Shown one piece after another: positions 44,317 to 53,967 of a stretch of 64,000 nt of DNA. This DNA is from Bdellovibrio bacteriovorus. Lineage in GTDB: Bacteria > Bdellovibrionota > Bdellovibrionia > Bdellovibrionales > Bdellovibrionaceae. The notes beneath the pieces were generated by a model, which was not told the DNA's origin, searched no databases, and saw only the letters and a program-made list of their open reading frames with translations. Both the position numbers and the translations under genes were made by a program. Location of the stretch: assembly GCF_001592745.1 (NCBI RefSeq), contig NZ_LUKD01000001.1, positions 937,384 through 1,001,383 of the forward strand, written 5' to 3'. Each line of letters opens with the position of its first letter. The first letter of the stretch is position 1.

Positions 44317-45338
44317 AGTGGATCCAGTGGAAAGTTGCAGGTGTATTTTTTCTTCTTTCAGCCTGCACACACTTGAGCGTTACAAAAGACGTTTTAACTT
44401 CTGACTTTTTACTGACCAAAAATACAAAACAAATCACGTTCCTGGGCGATAATGATCATCCTCGTTTTTCAGAGGATGGAAAGCGACTTATATACAGCAG
44501 CCGTTCCCGTGCGTCTCACAAAGGCTGGCAAGTGTATGAGATGGACCTTGAAAACAACAAGGAACGTCGCGTGACCTTTTCTGATGGCGACGCCTTCGAT
44601 GCCATCTACATTTCGAAGTCAGAAATTCTATACGCTTCGACAACAGATGAAATTAAAGAAAGTCCGCTGCAAAATAAGAATTTCGACAAAGAGTTTCCAC
44701 CCTCAGATCTTTACATGAGTGATCTATATGGCACGAATATTCTGCGCGTGACGCAACAGCCGGGCTTTGATGCTCAGCCTTTTTTCGTGTCTCACCCGAC
44801 AAAACCTTCGATCTATTTTACGTCCCGACGTGGAGAGCTTTCGGGAATTTACCGCTTGGATTTAAAAAAAGTCCCGGTCAGTTTGATTTCCGCTGAAAAA
44901 GACAAAGAGAAACGCTTCCCTGCTATCACTCCCGACCGCACTCAAGTGGCTTGGGCTGAAAAGAATCTAAAAACAGGCGAAGAAAGCTTGGTTCTTTACA
45001 ATCTAAAAACAAAGATTCCGTTTATGCTGAAGTCCAATGAGGGAATTTATCGTGATCTTTTCTTCTCTCCGCGCAATCCTCAGCGTCTTTTTTATAGCAT
45101 TTTACGTAAGGGTGAAAAGCGTTACCAAATCGAGGTCTATGACATCGAAAAGCACTGCACGCAGGTTGTTTTTAAGGGCAATGACTCTTTGTCATCTCCG
45201 TCTATTTCGAATGACGAGCCTGAACGCGTCGCCTTCTCGCGCTTATTCCAGGATAAGAAACAAATTTACATTGTGAATCTGCCAGTTGATTTAGGGCCTT
45301 GCCTTGAACCAGCCACGCAAGCTACTCTTAAGGAGTGA
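44313..45338 (+). CDS. TolB-like beta-propeller lipoprotein
   Basis: The 341-residue protein has a lipobox (FLLSAC). The mature part is made of WD40/TolB-like repeats (HPRFSEDGKRLIYSSRSR, DAQPFFVSHPTKPSIYFTSR, FPAITPDRTQVAWAEK). It is probably a periplasmic or outer-membrane propeller protein. It overlaps mutY by 4 bases and the next gene by 4 bases, so it is co-transcribed. Not TolB itself: there is no Pal or Tol neighbour. Confidence 0.85.
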   Translation: MKWIQWKVAGVFFLLSACTHLSVTKDVLTSDFLLTKNTKQITFLGDNDHPRFSEDGKRLIYSSRSRASHKGWQVYEMDLENNKERRVTFSDGDAFDAIYISKSEILYASTTDEIKESPLQNKNFDKEFPPSDLYMSDLYGTNILRVTQQPGFDAQPFFVSHPTKPSIYFTSRRGELSGIYRLDLKKVPVSLISAEKDKEKRFPAITPDRTQVAWAEKNLKTGEESLVLYNLKTKIPFMLKSNEGIYRDLFFSPRNPQRLFYSILRKGEKRYQIEVYDIEKHCTQVVFKGNDSLSSPSISNDEPERVAFSRLFQDKKQIYIVNLPVDLGPCLEPATQATLKE

Positions 45339-45910
45339 AATCCTTAGTCGCCTTTCTGACATTTTGGTCCTCTATAGCGTTGGCAGCTCCGCATCCCGCG
45401 ACGAGCTCTTCTGCTTTCACCGCGCCGGAAAAAGGGCTTTATTTTCTGCACAAAGGTTTCACCTTAAAGACCGAGGGCACGAACTGGGTTCCAGTAGCAA
45501 GCAGCGAAGAAAGCCTTCTAGACACGGTTCGCTTCGCTCCTCGCGACAATCAAACGGAAGGCAGTCTTAGCATTCGTACGGATAAAGTCGCAAAGAACGC
45601 CTCTTTAGAGCTTTATACCCGCAAGTGGATGCGCGATTACCCGAACTATGGTTTTGAGGTTATTTCCGCCAAGAATTTCACTTTGAATGGCAGTCCCGCT
45701 TTAGTTGTGGATATGCTTTCAAGATCAAAGAACAAACAGATCCGCCAAGTGGTTTTAAAAAATGAAGACCGTGTGGCTATTATGACCTGCCTCGATGACA
45801 AGACTCGTTTCACCAAAGCTCTGCAAAGCTGCAATCAGATCATGAAGACCTTCGCTTGGACGACCTCCGAGGCACCTGCCAGCAAAGAACCGGCTCCGGT
45901 TAAAAAATAA
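45335..45910 (+). CDS. Exported protein of unknown function
   Basis: The 191-residue protein starts at a GTG that overlaps the previous gene, with AAGGAG just upstream. The signal peptide is MKSLVAFLTFWSSIALAAPH. The single small domain is alpha/beta (LELYTRKWMRDYPNYGFEVI, SPALVVDMLSRS), followed by a Pro/Ala/Lys tail. No family recognised. Its 3' end overlaps the convergent outer-membrane gene by 11 bases. Confidence 0.8.
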   Translation: MKSLVAFLTFWSSIALAAPHPATSSSAFTAPEKGLYFLHKGFTLKTEGTNWVPVASSEESLLDTVRFAPRDNQTEGSLSIRTDKVAKNASLELYTRKWMRDYPNYGFEVISAKNFTLNGSPALVVDMLSRSKNKQIRQVVLKNEDRVAIMTCLDDKTRFTKALQSCNQIMKTFAWTTSEAPASKEPAPVKK

Positions 45911-46685
45911 AGCTGAACTGCACACGAAAACCCCATTCAGAAGCTTCTTCGGGCCCTGACACCAAATATTTAAATCCTGCCCCTAACTCCGCCTCATCCG
46001 TTTGCGAATACGAAAAGATATGCGAATAACTAAGAATGGCGGGATGAGTCCACTCTTCCTGTTCGCCATTATAGACGGACTCAAACATTAAATTCACCGC
46101 TCGCCCGTCGCCAAATCGATAGTTATAAAACGGTTGGACCGAAGCCAGGCTGATATCGCTGCGATCTTCTTCACCCGCAAAAGACCAAAGGTAGTGAGCC
46201 AAGATTCCAAATGTGTACTGAAACTCTTCATAGGCGACGGAAACAGCGGGTCCAGCCGCCCACTTTCCTGCGCCTAGAAAAGTATCTGTGGCCGTAGGTG
46301 CTTCAAACGCAGCTCCGGCAGCCCAACTCCACTGTGAATTCGGTTTTGCCGGAGTGAGCAGAAATGTTTGCACAAGATCGCCTAAACCAAACTCATAGTC
46401 GGAAGAAGGGAAAGCCTTCTCATGATAAAGCACCGGCAAGAAACTGCGAGAAACCAAGTTCCAGTCGGTTCCCATGTCTAAAGAAAGATGAGGTCGCAAA
46501 GCCATTTCTAAAACGCTGCCGTTTTCAAGAGGGCCGACGCGATAGTTATTTGTGATTTGAATAGGAAAGCGATCCAAGCGGGAGTGAGGACTGGCGAAGT
46601 CTTTGGCAAGTTCATCCACGTTTTTTGCAAAAACGGTGTCAGTAAAAATCAAAGCACCTACAAGAATCAAAACTGTCTTCAGCAT
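45900..46685 (-). CDS. Outer-membrane beta-barrel protein
   Basis: The 261-residue protein has a signal peptide (MLKTVLILVGALIFTDTVFA). It has repeated short aromatic strands (WSWAAGAAFEAPTATDTFLG, FQYTFGILAHYLWSF, ELGAGFKYLVSG) and ends in Phe (QFSFIF), the classic outer-membrane C-terminus. A small transporter-like or porin-like barrel; substrate unknown. Confidence 0.8.
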   Translation of the reverse strand: MLKTVLILVGALIFTDTVFAKNVDELAKDFASPHSRLDRFPIQITNNYRVGPLENGSVLEMALRPHLSLDMGTDWNLVSRSFLPVLYHEKAFPSSDYEFGLGDLVQTFLLTPAKPNSQWSWAAGAAFEAPTATDTFLGAGKWAAGPAVSVAYEEFQYTFGILAHYLWSFAGEEDRSDISLASVQPFYNYRFGDGRAVNLMFESVYNGEQEEWTHPAILSYSHIFSYSQTDEAELGAGFKYLVSGPEEASEWGFRVQFSFIF

Positions 46686-46756
46686 AAATCCCCCTGATTA
46701 AGTCTCCTCAGGGAATTTAAGACGAGCAATGCATTCTTTCCTGGCTAGTTAACTGA

Positions 46757-46790
46757 CAAAAAAAAAGAGCCAAGATAACTTGGCTCTTGA
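46757..46790 (-). terminator. Terminator of the M15-like lipoprotein gene
   Basis: On the minus strand the perfect stem AAGAGCCAAG / CTTGGCTCTT has a 4-base loop and runs into nine T. It lies 30 bases after the stop of the M15-like gene. Confidence 0.9.
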
Positions 46791-46819
46791 GATAACAATC
46801 GATATGGCTATATGGAAAA

Positions 46820-47539
46820 CTAGTTACAACGTTTACCCCATGTGTTGGCTGTTTTATCACCCACACCGATGTGTAAAGACGCACTTCCATAGTGACCGAT
46901 CGCGCGCAATCTTTTTTGGGCGCGCATTTTACAAAGCTCACGGAACGCGCGGTCGGCTTCGCTGTTGCTCGCGAAACGTACGTCGATAGAAGTTCCGTAA
47001 GGATGACGACCTTTTGCACCACCCACGTTTTTGTTGTAGGGCTCCGGTCTCCACCAATTATAGATGTGGCTGATTTTAATTCCTCTAGCAGAAAGATCCT
47101 GAAGGATTTTTACGCCTGCAATAGGATATTGCCATGTCTTTTCATCAGGGTGAATCAACTGATGTTCTTGGCTTGATCCGTATGTACAGCGAAATGTCGA
47201 AGCGGAATTTTTGTTCGGTCGAACAAGCTGGCTGCACCAAGAAGAGTTGTTTGTCTCTTTAGCGCAACGTTGAAGAAATTCTTCTTCTTTTGTATTTCCT
47301 AAATTTACTTGGGCTTTCTGGCTGGAAGAAGCTTTCACACAACCTAAAGACTCAATCTCTGGATCAATGGCTTCTTCACTGTCATTATGAATGTGGTCTG
47401 CGATGTCCTCTGAAGCGCCGTCTTCAATAGCGGCCGTGGTTTCTTCATTCAGAGCATCGCCTGAGCTCGCTGGTTGACATCCAATTTGGCCTAGACCTAA
47501 TGCAAACATCAACGTTAGCGTCGTCATTTTAAACTTCAT
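46820..47539 (-). CDS. M15-like peptidase lipoprotein
   Basis: The 239-residue protein has a lipoprotein signal (Cys21 in GQIGC), an acidic linker at 30-70, and a C-terminal domain with the zinc-ligand layout of M15/extensin-type D,D- or L,D-peptidases: H179 and D186 in GRHPYGTSIDV, and H223 in SLHIGVGD. Seven Cys in the mature part suggest disulfides. Such enzymes cut peptide bonds in murein. In a predator this may be a self- or prey-wall enzyme anchored at the membrane; that is inference. Confidence 0.8.
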   Translation of the reverse strand: MKFKMTTLTLMFALGLGQIGCQPASSGDALNEETTAAIEDGASEDIADHIHNDSEEAIDPEIESLGCVKASSSQKAQVNLGNTKEEEFLQRCAKETNNSSWCSQLVRPNKNSASTFRCTYGSSQEHQLIHPDEKTWQYPIAGVKILQDLSARGIKISHIYNWWRPEPYNKNVGGAKGRHPYGTSIDVRFASNSEADRAFRELCKMRAQKRLRAIGHYGSASLHIGVGDKTANTWGKRCN

Positions 47540-47757
47540 CCATTCTCCTTGCTCGGGTTAATTCTTCGTAATGAGTTGCTAGGCTACACGCCTTACGAAG
47601 TTTTAATCCACCCTTTGAAAGGCAGTTCTAGAGCTAAGTTCAGGGGAATGTGAGTGAGTTCCTCATTCGCAAAAATACAAATATGAATGGATTCTTATTC
47701 ACTTGTTTAGATCTTCACGAAGCCTCAGGATTTTTAGATCAGGAGAGGAGTCTTCCA

Positions 47758-50667
47758 ATGAACGTTAATGAGCTTCAAGCTGAATTGATCACCCCGGATG
47801 CCGCCAATTTTCTAATTTCTCTTCACGAAAAATTCGATGGTCTTCGTCGTCACATGTTGATGAAACGAAAAACCTTGGTGAATGAATTCTGTGAAGGAGC
47901 GCGCCCCCAGTTCCTAGAGAAAACACGCAGTATTCGTGAATCTGACTGGAAAGTCGTAGAGGCCCCTCAAGATCTTCAAGATCGTCGTGTTGAAATTACG
48001 GGTCCTGCAGAACCCAAAATGATCATCAATGCGCTGAACTCAGGCGCTCAAGTTTTCATGGCGGACTTTGAAGACTCCCTAAGTCCGACGTGGTTCAATC
48101 TTTTAAACGGACAAGAAGCGCTTCAAAAAGCCGTTCGTCGCACGCTCACTCATCGCAACGAAAACGGCAAAGAGTACAAGCTCAATAAAAATATCGCCAC
48201 TCTGGTAGTGCGGCCCCGCGGTCTGCATTTAGATGAACAGCACTTTATGATTCGCGGAGAACCGATTTCGGGAGCGCTGTTTGATTTCGGCCTTTTCATG
48301 TTCCACAACGCCAAAGAATTGATGAAACGAGGGACCGGACCCTACTTCTATTTGGCTAAATTAGAAAATCATGAAGAAGCGACTTGGTGGTCCGATGTCT
48401 TTAAATTTGCTGAAGAGAAGTTAGACATTCCCGCTGGGACTATTCGCGCGACGGTTTTAATTGAAACCATCACTGCGGCTTTTGAAATGGATGAAATTCT
48501 TTTTGCTTTAAAGGACTATGCTTCGGGCCTCAATGCCGGTCGTTGGGATTATATTTTCAGTTTGATTAAAAAATTTCATGCTTGTCCTGAGTTCGTTCTT
48601 TCAGAACGTGCGCGAGTCACAATGACAACTCCGTTCATGGAGTCGTACTGCAAGCTCTTGGTTCAAACTTGTCACAAACGCGGAGCCCATGCGATGGGCG
48701 GCATGGCGGCCTTTATCCCAAATCGCCAAGATCCTGATCTGACGAAGAATGCAATTCACAAGGTCGCCGAGGATAAATCCCGCGAAGTGCGTTTGGGATT
48801 TGATGGGACCTGGGTGGCTCATCCCGATTTAGTTCCAGTGGCGTTTGCAGAGTTCACCCGAGTGTTAGGTGACCGCCCCCACCAGAAACATGTGGCGCCT
48901 CGCGGGCCGGTTTTTGCCGAAGATCTTTTAAAAGTGCCTAAGGACGTTCATGTCTCTGAAGAAGGCGTGCGCACGAATATCTCTATCACTCTCCGCTATT
49001 TGGATAAGTGGCTCTCTGGTATCGGTGCGGCCGCTTTAGACAACTTGATGGAAGACGCCGCGACCGCAGAGATCTCGCGCAGCCAGCTTTGGCAGTGGCT
49101 GCATCACCATGTTGTTTTAACGGATGGCTCGCCTTTAACTTACGGACGATACAAGCTGCTTTTGCAGGAAGAAATTTTTAATTTGGAATCTCAGGACGTA
49201 CCGCATTTGAAAAAGGCAGTTTCGCTTTTAAATTATATGGTTCTTACTGAGGACTTCCCAAATTTCCTAACCACGATGGCTTATGAACAATTAACTAAAG
49301 CGGAATCAAAGGAGATTGAGATGGTGAACGGCATGGAAGCTCATAAAAAATCAGTGGATGCTCAATGGGCCACAGACGAACGATGGAAAGGTGTGAAACG
49401 CAACTACGGCTCGGCCGAAGTGGCGAAACTGCGCACGACGATTCCAGTTCAATACACCCTTGCGGAAATGGGCGCAAAAAAACTTTGGGGCCTTTTAAAG
49501 AACTCCCCTTACGTGAATACATTTGGGGCGATGACCGGAGGACAAGCTGCACAAATGGTGAAAGCCGGACTGCAAGCAATTTATGTGAGCGGTTGGCAGG
49601 TGGCCGCTGACGCGAATCTTTCTGGTCAGACTTATCCAGATCAAAGCCTTTATCCTTCTAACAGCGTTCCCAATTTAGTCCGACGTATTAACAACTCTTT
49701 CATGCGTGCTGACCAAATCGCGAATCAAACAGGCAAAGACATGCGCGGTGAAGATTGGTATGCACCGATCGTTGCTGACGCCGAAGCGGGCTTTGGGGGT
49801 CCCCTTCACGCTTTTGAATTGATGAAGTCCATGATCGAAGCCGGAGCCGCCGGAGTGCACTTTGAAGATCAATTAGCCGCAGAAAAGAAATGCGGTCACA
49901 TGGCAGGTAAAGTTCTTATTCCAACCAGCAATTTCATTCGCACACTCCAGGCCGCCCGCTTAGCAACAGACGTTTTGGGTGTTCCCACAGTGATCATCGC
50001 CCGAACCGATGCCTTAAGTGCGACACTGATGACGTCGGATATTGATCCTGCCGATCATGCTTTCTTAACGGGTGAAAGAACTCCAGAAGGTTACCATGTG
50101 ATTCGTGGAGGCCTCGAATACGCCATCGCGCGCGCGATCGCTTATGCTCCTTGGGCTGACGTACTTTGGTTTGAGACGTCAAAGCCCGATATGAAAGAAG
50201 CAGAAACATTTGCCAAAGAAGTTCACAAAAAGTATCCAGAAAAAATTCTAGCTTACAATTGCTCGCCTTCATTTAATTGGAAGTTGCATTTAAGTGATGG
50301 AGAAATCGCTGAGTTCCAAGATCACTTAGGTAAACTGGGCTACAAATTCCAATTTATCACTCTGGCCGGTTGGCATTTAGTAAACTACCACACTTTCGAT
50401 TTGGCTCATCGCTACTCGACAGATGGCATGACGGCTTACGTGGAGCTGCAAGAGCAAGAATTCGAAGCTGCGGAAAAAGGTTACACGGCAGTGAAACATC
50501 AAGCCGAAGTGGGAACGGGATATTTCGATGAAGTTCTTCAAGTGATAACCGAAGGTCAAGGATCTACAGGGGCTTTGAAGGGATCTACCGAAGAGCAATT
50601 CCATAAAGGTTCATCAAATCAGCCACCGCCTCCACCCGAGACAGTGACCCAACCCCTTCAGCACTAA
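47758..50667 (+). CDS. Fused malate synthase-isocitrate lyase (bifunctional glyoxylate-cycle enzyme)
   Basis: The protein is 969 residues from the ATG at 47758, with AGGAGAGGAG upstream. A frame opening at 47650 adds an unlikely leader. Residues about 1-520 are malate synthase A ([58 protein letters not shown]). Residues about 525-950 are isocitrate lyase, with the catalytic KKCGHMAGK (Cys712) and [21 protein letters not shown] short Pro-rich tail ends the protein. The two glyoxylate-shunt steps sit on one chain, which allows net carbon gain from acetyl-CoA. Such fusions are known in some eukaryotes. No reading-frame break was seen at the junction. Confidence 0.95.
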   Translation: MNVNELQAELITPDAANFLISLHEKFDGLRRHMLMKRKTLVNEFCEGARPQFLEKTRSIRESDWKVVEAPQDLQDRRVEITGPAEPKMIINALNSGAQVFMADFEDSLSPTWFNLLNGQEALQKAVRRTLTHRNENGKEYKLNKNIATLVVRPRGLHLDEQHFMIRGEPISGALFDFGLFMFHNAKELMKRGTGPYFYLAKLENHEEATWWSDVFKFAEEKLDIPAGTIRATVLIETITAAFEMDEILFALKDYASGLNAGRWDYIFSLIKKFHACPEFVLSERARVTMTTPFMESYCKLLVQTCHKRGAHAMGGMAAFIPNRQDPDLTKNAIHKVAEDKSREVRLGFDGTWVAHPDLVPVAFAEFTRVLGDRPHQKHVAPRGPVFAEDLLKVPKDVHVSEEGVRTNISITLRYLDKWLSGIGAAALDNLMEDAATAEISRSQLWQWLHHHVVLTDGSPLTYGRYKLLLQEEIFNLESQDVPHLKKAVSLLNYMVLTEDFPNFLTTMAYEQLTKAESKEIEMVNGMEAHKKSVDAQWATDERWKGVKRNYGSAEVAKLRTTIPVQYTLAEMGAKKLWGLLKNSPYVNTFGAMTGGQAAQMVKAGLQAIYVSGWQVAADANLSGQTYPDQSLYPSNSVPNLVRRINNSFMRADQIANQTGKDMRGEDWYAPIVADAEAGFGGPLHAFELMKSMIEAGAAGVHFEDQLAAEKKCGHMAGKVLIPTSNFIRTLQAARLATDVLGVPTVIIARTDALSATLMTSDIDPADHAFLTGERTPEGYHVIRGGLEYAIARAIAYAPWADVLWFETSKPDMKEAETFAKEVHKKYPEKILAYNCSPSFNWKLHLSDGEIAEFQDHLGKLGYKFQFITLAGWHLVNYHTFDLAHRYSTDGMTAYVELQEQEFEAAEKGYTAVKHQAEVGTGYFDEVLQVITEGQGSTGALKGSTEEQFHKGSSNQPPPPPETVTQPLQH

Positions 50668-50674
50668 TTACTAA

Positions 50675-50706
50675 AAAAAGAGATCTGGGTTTCCAGATCT
50701 CTTTTT
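50675..50706. terminator. Bidirectional terminator between the glyoxylate gene and the NamZ-like gene
   Basis: The perfect stem AGAGATCTGG / CCAGATCTCT is flanked by A and T runs on both sides, serving the two convergent genes. Confidence 0.9.
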
Positions 50707-50710
50707 CTTT

Positions 50711-51904
50711 TTAGTACAACAGATACTTTTTTCTTTCCTTAGCCCAGGATTTTTCATCCACCGCCAAGGCCTTATCCAGATCTTTCGGAGTGGCCTTGCT
50801 ATCTTCAATCCACTCTCTTAAAGCGGGCCCACCATTGATCACGTCAAACGCCAAACGGTCTTTCACATATTCATAGGCGAAGTCGCGATAAATTGGATAC
50901 TGAGGATGCATTTCGCGAATCACTTTCAGCATCAGCGCCGTCAAACGGAAGGGCTTAAACTGATCGTGCTTATAGGCTTTGCTGTCGGTGTGAAACTGAA
51001 ATCCGTGACAAAGTTTTCCCACGTGCTTGTGGAATGTGGGCTCGAAGAAACACTCGCGAAGCACAACACCTTTAAACCACTGCGGAGCTTTCTTTTTCAT
51101 GCGCTTTAAAACTTCGCTGAAATCAATATCAGAGGCGCCGATGATTTCTAAAGCTCGTGTTGTCCCACGCGCCTCGGACAAAGTGGTTCCTTCGATCAAA
51201 ACTGTTCCAGAGTATGCACGTGCCATATTCAAAGAAGCCGCGTTCGGAGAAGGATTCACCCATGGACGAGAAAGATCCCAACCATAACCAGGCTTTTTAT
51301 CAGGCGCATAGCCTTTCATTTTCACGACTTTCAAGTCCAAGTTCATTTTGTAAAAGTCTTTGAAGTAGAGCGCAAGTTCTCCGACTGTCAGTCCATGGCG
51401 CATGGGAATGGGAGCCGCACCCACAAAGGATTCCCAGCCCGGAAGCATTTTAAAACCTTCGATCGGTCGGCCCGCTGGATTTGGGCGATCTAAAACGATC
51501 ACACCTTTACCGAGCTTCGCGCACTCTTCCATCACGTACAGCAAGGTCGTGATGAAAGTGTAAATACGACAACCTAAATCTTGAAGATCAAAAAGAACCA
51601 CATCAAAGCTGTCCATCATCTTTGCTGTGGGACGACGAACTTCGCCGTAAAGGCTGAACACAGGGATTTTATGAACCGGGTCGATGAAGTCCGGGCTTTC
51701 GATCATGTTGTCTTGCTTATCACCGCGCACACCGTGCTGAGGTCCAAAAGCGCAAGACAGTTTTATTTTTTTAGAAAGTAAATCCAGACTGTGCTGAAGA
51801 TTTTCATCGACACTGGCAGGATGGCAAACCAGACCAACACGTTTGCCTTTCAAAGATTTTAAAAGCGGAGCACTGGATAAAAGAACCTCAACACCTAACT
51901 TCAT
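50711..51904 (-). CDS. namZ: NamZ-like (DUF1343) exo-beta-N-acetylmuramidase
   Basis: The 397-residue protein has the DUF1343 signatures VGLVCHPASVD, FGPQHGVRGDKQDNM, DSFDVVLFDLQDLGCRIYTF and VLDRPNPAGRPIEG. NamZ-type enzymes remove terminal MurNAc from glycan fragments. No signal peptide is seen, so it likely acts in the cytoplasm on imported murein pieces. It is transcribed alone. Beside hemB but not obviously linked to heme. Confidence 0.88.
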   Translation of the reverse strand: MKLGVEVLLSSAPLLKSLKGKRVGLVCHPASVDENLQHSLDLLSKKIKLSCAFGPQHGVRGDKQDNMIESPDFIDPVHKIPVFSLYGEVRRPTAKMMDSFDVVLFDLQDLGCRIYTFITTLLYVMEECAKLGKGVIVLDRPNPAGRPIEGFKMLPGWESFVGAAPIPMRHGLTVGELALYFKDFYKMNLDLKVVKMKGYAPDKKPGYGWDLSRPWVNPSPNAASLNMARAYSGTVLIEGTTLSEARGTTRALEIIGASDIDFSEVLKRMKKKAPQWFKGVVLRECFFEPTFHKHVGKLCHGFQFHTDSKAYKHDQFKPFRLTALMLKVIREMHPQYPIYRDFAYEYVKDRLAFDVINGGPALREWIEDSKATPKDLDKALAVDEKSWAKERKKYLLY

Positions 51905-51973
51905 AACAACGTCCTTGTTAAAGGAAAATTGTAATAACGGAAGCAGGTGCTGTCAAAAAGGTTCAGGGCAAGA

Positions 51974-52960
51974 CTAGTTGACGTTCTTACGCAACCACTC
52001 CGCCATTGGCAGAGCGAAATAGGTAAAGATCACGTCAGCTCCGGCACGGCGGATGGAATAAAGTGTCTCAACCATCGCACGTGTTTCATCCAGAAAGCCG
52101 GCTTTAGCGCCCGCTTTAATAATGCCGTATTCACCACTCACATTATAAGCCGCTACCGGCAAGTGGGTGTGTGATTTCACGAGGCTGATGATATCCAAAT
52201 AGCTTAACGCCGGTTTCACCATCACCATGTCCGCACCTTCAAGCTCGTCGAGTTCGATCTCGCGCAAGGCTTCACGCGCATTGCGGAAATCCATCTGATA
52301 AGTTTTTTTATCGCCAAACTTGGGAGCTGAATCCAAGGCTTCACGAAATGGTCCGTAAAAACTAGAAGCATATTTTGCCGAATAAGAAAGAATGCCTACA
52401 TCTGTAAAACCTTCGTCATCCAAGGCCTCGCGGATAGCGCCCACACGACCATCCATCATATCCGAAGGCGACACGATGTCGGCGCCGTTTTGGGCGTGGA
52501 CGATCGACATTTTCGCCAAGATCTCGACAGTTTCATCATTCAAAATCTTGCCATTTTTAACAACACCATCGTGGCCGTCAGAAGAATAAGGGTCCAGGGC
52601 CACATCCGAGATCAACGTCACGTCGGGGAACTTATCGCGAATCATTCTCAAAGTGGTCGGCAAAAGCCCGTTTTGGTTTAAAGATTCTTTTCCGTAAGAG
52701 TCCTTGAGTGTCTCGGAAATAGCCGGAAAAAGATCGAAGGACTTCACACCCAATTCGACCGCTTTTTGCACTTCTTGCAACAGCATATCCGGACTCATGC
52801 GGTAAATTCCCGGCATAGATTGAATAGCTTGTTTTTCACCCTTACCGTCGACAACAAAAAGAGGCAATACGAGCTGAGAGGGTCTCAAATCGGTCTCTGC
52901 CACCATTTGGCGCAGAGCTTCAGTTTTACGGTTTCTACGTGGTCTTTGAGTGAGCTTCAT
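51974..52960 (-). CDS. hemB: Porphobilinogen synthase HemB
   Basis: The 328-residue enzyme has the Schiff-base lysines in YSAKYASSFYGPFREA and MVMVKPALSYLDII. It condenses two 5-aminolevulinate molecules into porphobilinogen. It diverges from hemA, so 52961-53067 must hold promoters for both directions. The SDVALDPYSSDGHDGVV segment lacks the Cys-rich zinc site of mammalian enzymes and looks like the magnesium-dependent bacterial type. Confidence 0.96.
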   Translation of the reverse strand: MKLTQRPRRNRKTEALRQMVAETDLRPSQLVLPLFVVDGKGEKQAIQSMPGIYRMSPDMLLQEVQKAVELGVKSFDLFPAISETLKDSYGKESLNQNGLLPTTLRMIRDKFPDVTLISDVALDPYSSDGHDGVVKNGKILNDETVEILAKMSIVHAQNGADIVSPSDMMDGRVGAIREALDDEGFTDVGILSYSAKYASSFYGPFREALDSAPKFGDKKTYQMDFRNAREALREIELDELEGADMVMVKPALSYLDIISLVKSHTHLPVAAYNVSGEYGIIKAGAKAGFLDETRAMVETLYSIRRAGADVIFTYFALPMAEWLRKNVN

Positions 52961-53026
52961 ATAATCTCCATCCCCTGCCTATTTTCCAGGCATTACAGCA
53001 ATTTTCATTCTTCGGATGACAATTGG

Positions 53027-53056
53027 ATGACACTTAATTGAAAGTTTAGTGATAAA
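53027..53056 (+). promoter_or_regulatory. Possible hemA promoter, perhaps giving a leaderless transcript
   Basis: ATGACA (53027-53032, five of six to TTGACA) and GATAAA (53051-53056, four of six to TATAAT) are 18 bases apart. The hemA ATG is only 11 bases beyond the -10 and has no ribosome site, so transcription would start at or next to the AUG. The GGATGACA motif is also present twice here (53014-53021 and 53025-53032). Confidence 0.4.
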
Positions 53057-53067
53057 CCTTTCTGTAC

Positions 53068-53967
53068 ATGGAAGATATACTTCTCGTTCACAGAAAATCC
53101 AATAGAAACTTCTCGGAGTCTCTCCAAGATGCAGCGATCTGGAAAACCTGCCTTCGCAAAATTCTTTTTTGCACTGAAGGTGAGTTGGCAGGTTACGCGG
53201 ATGTTCTGGAAAAAGAAGATCACATCCTTCGCGGCGAACAAGCACTGAGCTTGTTGTTAGAAATCCTTTGCGGTCTGCACTCACCGATTGTTGGTGAGAC
53301 AGAAGTCTTCGGACAATTTAAAAACTTTGTTGAGTCACGTAAACAATTGGGTGACACGCTTTTTGGAGATCACCAAAAATGGTTGAACTTCATCATGGCC
53401 GAAGTGAAGAAGACGCGCGCAGAGCATCTTGTCGGTATTGGCTCGCAAAGCTACGGAAGCCTTTTGCGCAGATACACAAAAGATCTAGAGACCGTTACAA
53501 TGTGCGGCTCGGGTCAATTGGCACAAGAGATTCTTCCTTGGCTGGCTCACAAGAAAGCGCTTCAAGCGATCTGCCGTGATCCTGCAAAATTGCAAAATTT
53601 TTCAGAGAAATACAACAATCTGACTATCACGACTTACAATGAATCATACATTCATGGCGAGGCGATGGTGATTGCGGCTCCTTTGAGCGACGCACGTATC
53701 TTGGAACTCATGAGCAAACAGGACACACGTCCGACAGCTGTTTTTGATTTGCGCGGAGAAGAAAACGAATTGGATTCTTTGATCGCAGAAAAGTTCCCCC
53801 ACGTGGTTTTCATGGGGCTTCATCAATTCTTTGCAGAGATTGAAGAAACGAAAAAGGATACTCACAACAAGATTCAGGCTTTGAAAGCACATCTTCTTGA
53901 AAAAGCCGTAGCCTTTATGCAAAGAACGGAGCTTCGCCCACTTGGTTGGGACGATCTATGCGCATAA
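53068..53967 (+). CDS. hemA: Short glutamyl-tRNA reductase HemA lacking the C-terminal dimerisation domain
   Basis: This is a 299-residue protein; typical HemA is about 410-450. The catalytic Cys aligns with C35 in KILFCTEGELAGYA, the conserved GLHSPIVGETEVFGQFK segment is present, and the NADPH fold has CGSGQLAQEI at about 146-154. The sequence stops after the nucleotide-binding domain, without the long helical dimerisation domain. Stops lie directly upstream of the ATG, and no remnant of the missing domain follows, since the next gene overlaps the 3' end by 10 bases. First step of the C5 pathway, making glutamate-1-semialdehyde from glutamyl-tRNA. Confidence 0.85.
   Translation: MEDILLVHRKSNRNFSESLQDAAIWKTCLRKILFCTEGELAGYADVLEKEDHILRGEQALSLLLEILCGLHSPIVGETEVFGQFKNFVESRKQLGDTLFGDHQKWLNFIMAEVKKTRAEHLVGIGSQSYGSLLRRYTKDLETVTMCGSGQLAQEILPWLAHKKALQAICRDPAKLQNFSEKYNNLTITTYNESYIHGEAMVIAAPLSDARILELMSKQDTRPTAVFDLRGEENELDSLIAEKFPHVVFMGLHQFFAEIEETKKDTHNKIQALKAHLLEKAVAFMQRTELRPLGWDDLCA

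Noticed and set aside
47563-47599. Inverted repeat CTTCGTAA / TTACGAAG between the M15-like and glyoxylate genes
   Set aside because: The arms are short and 21 bases apart, with no T tract or clear promoter; possible but not supported enough to list.
53068-53967. hemA as a frameshifted pseudogene
   Set aside because: No remnant of the missing dimerisation domain follows in any frame, and the start of hemC overlaps the end, so the short form looks real.
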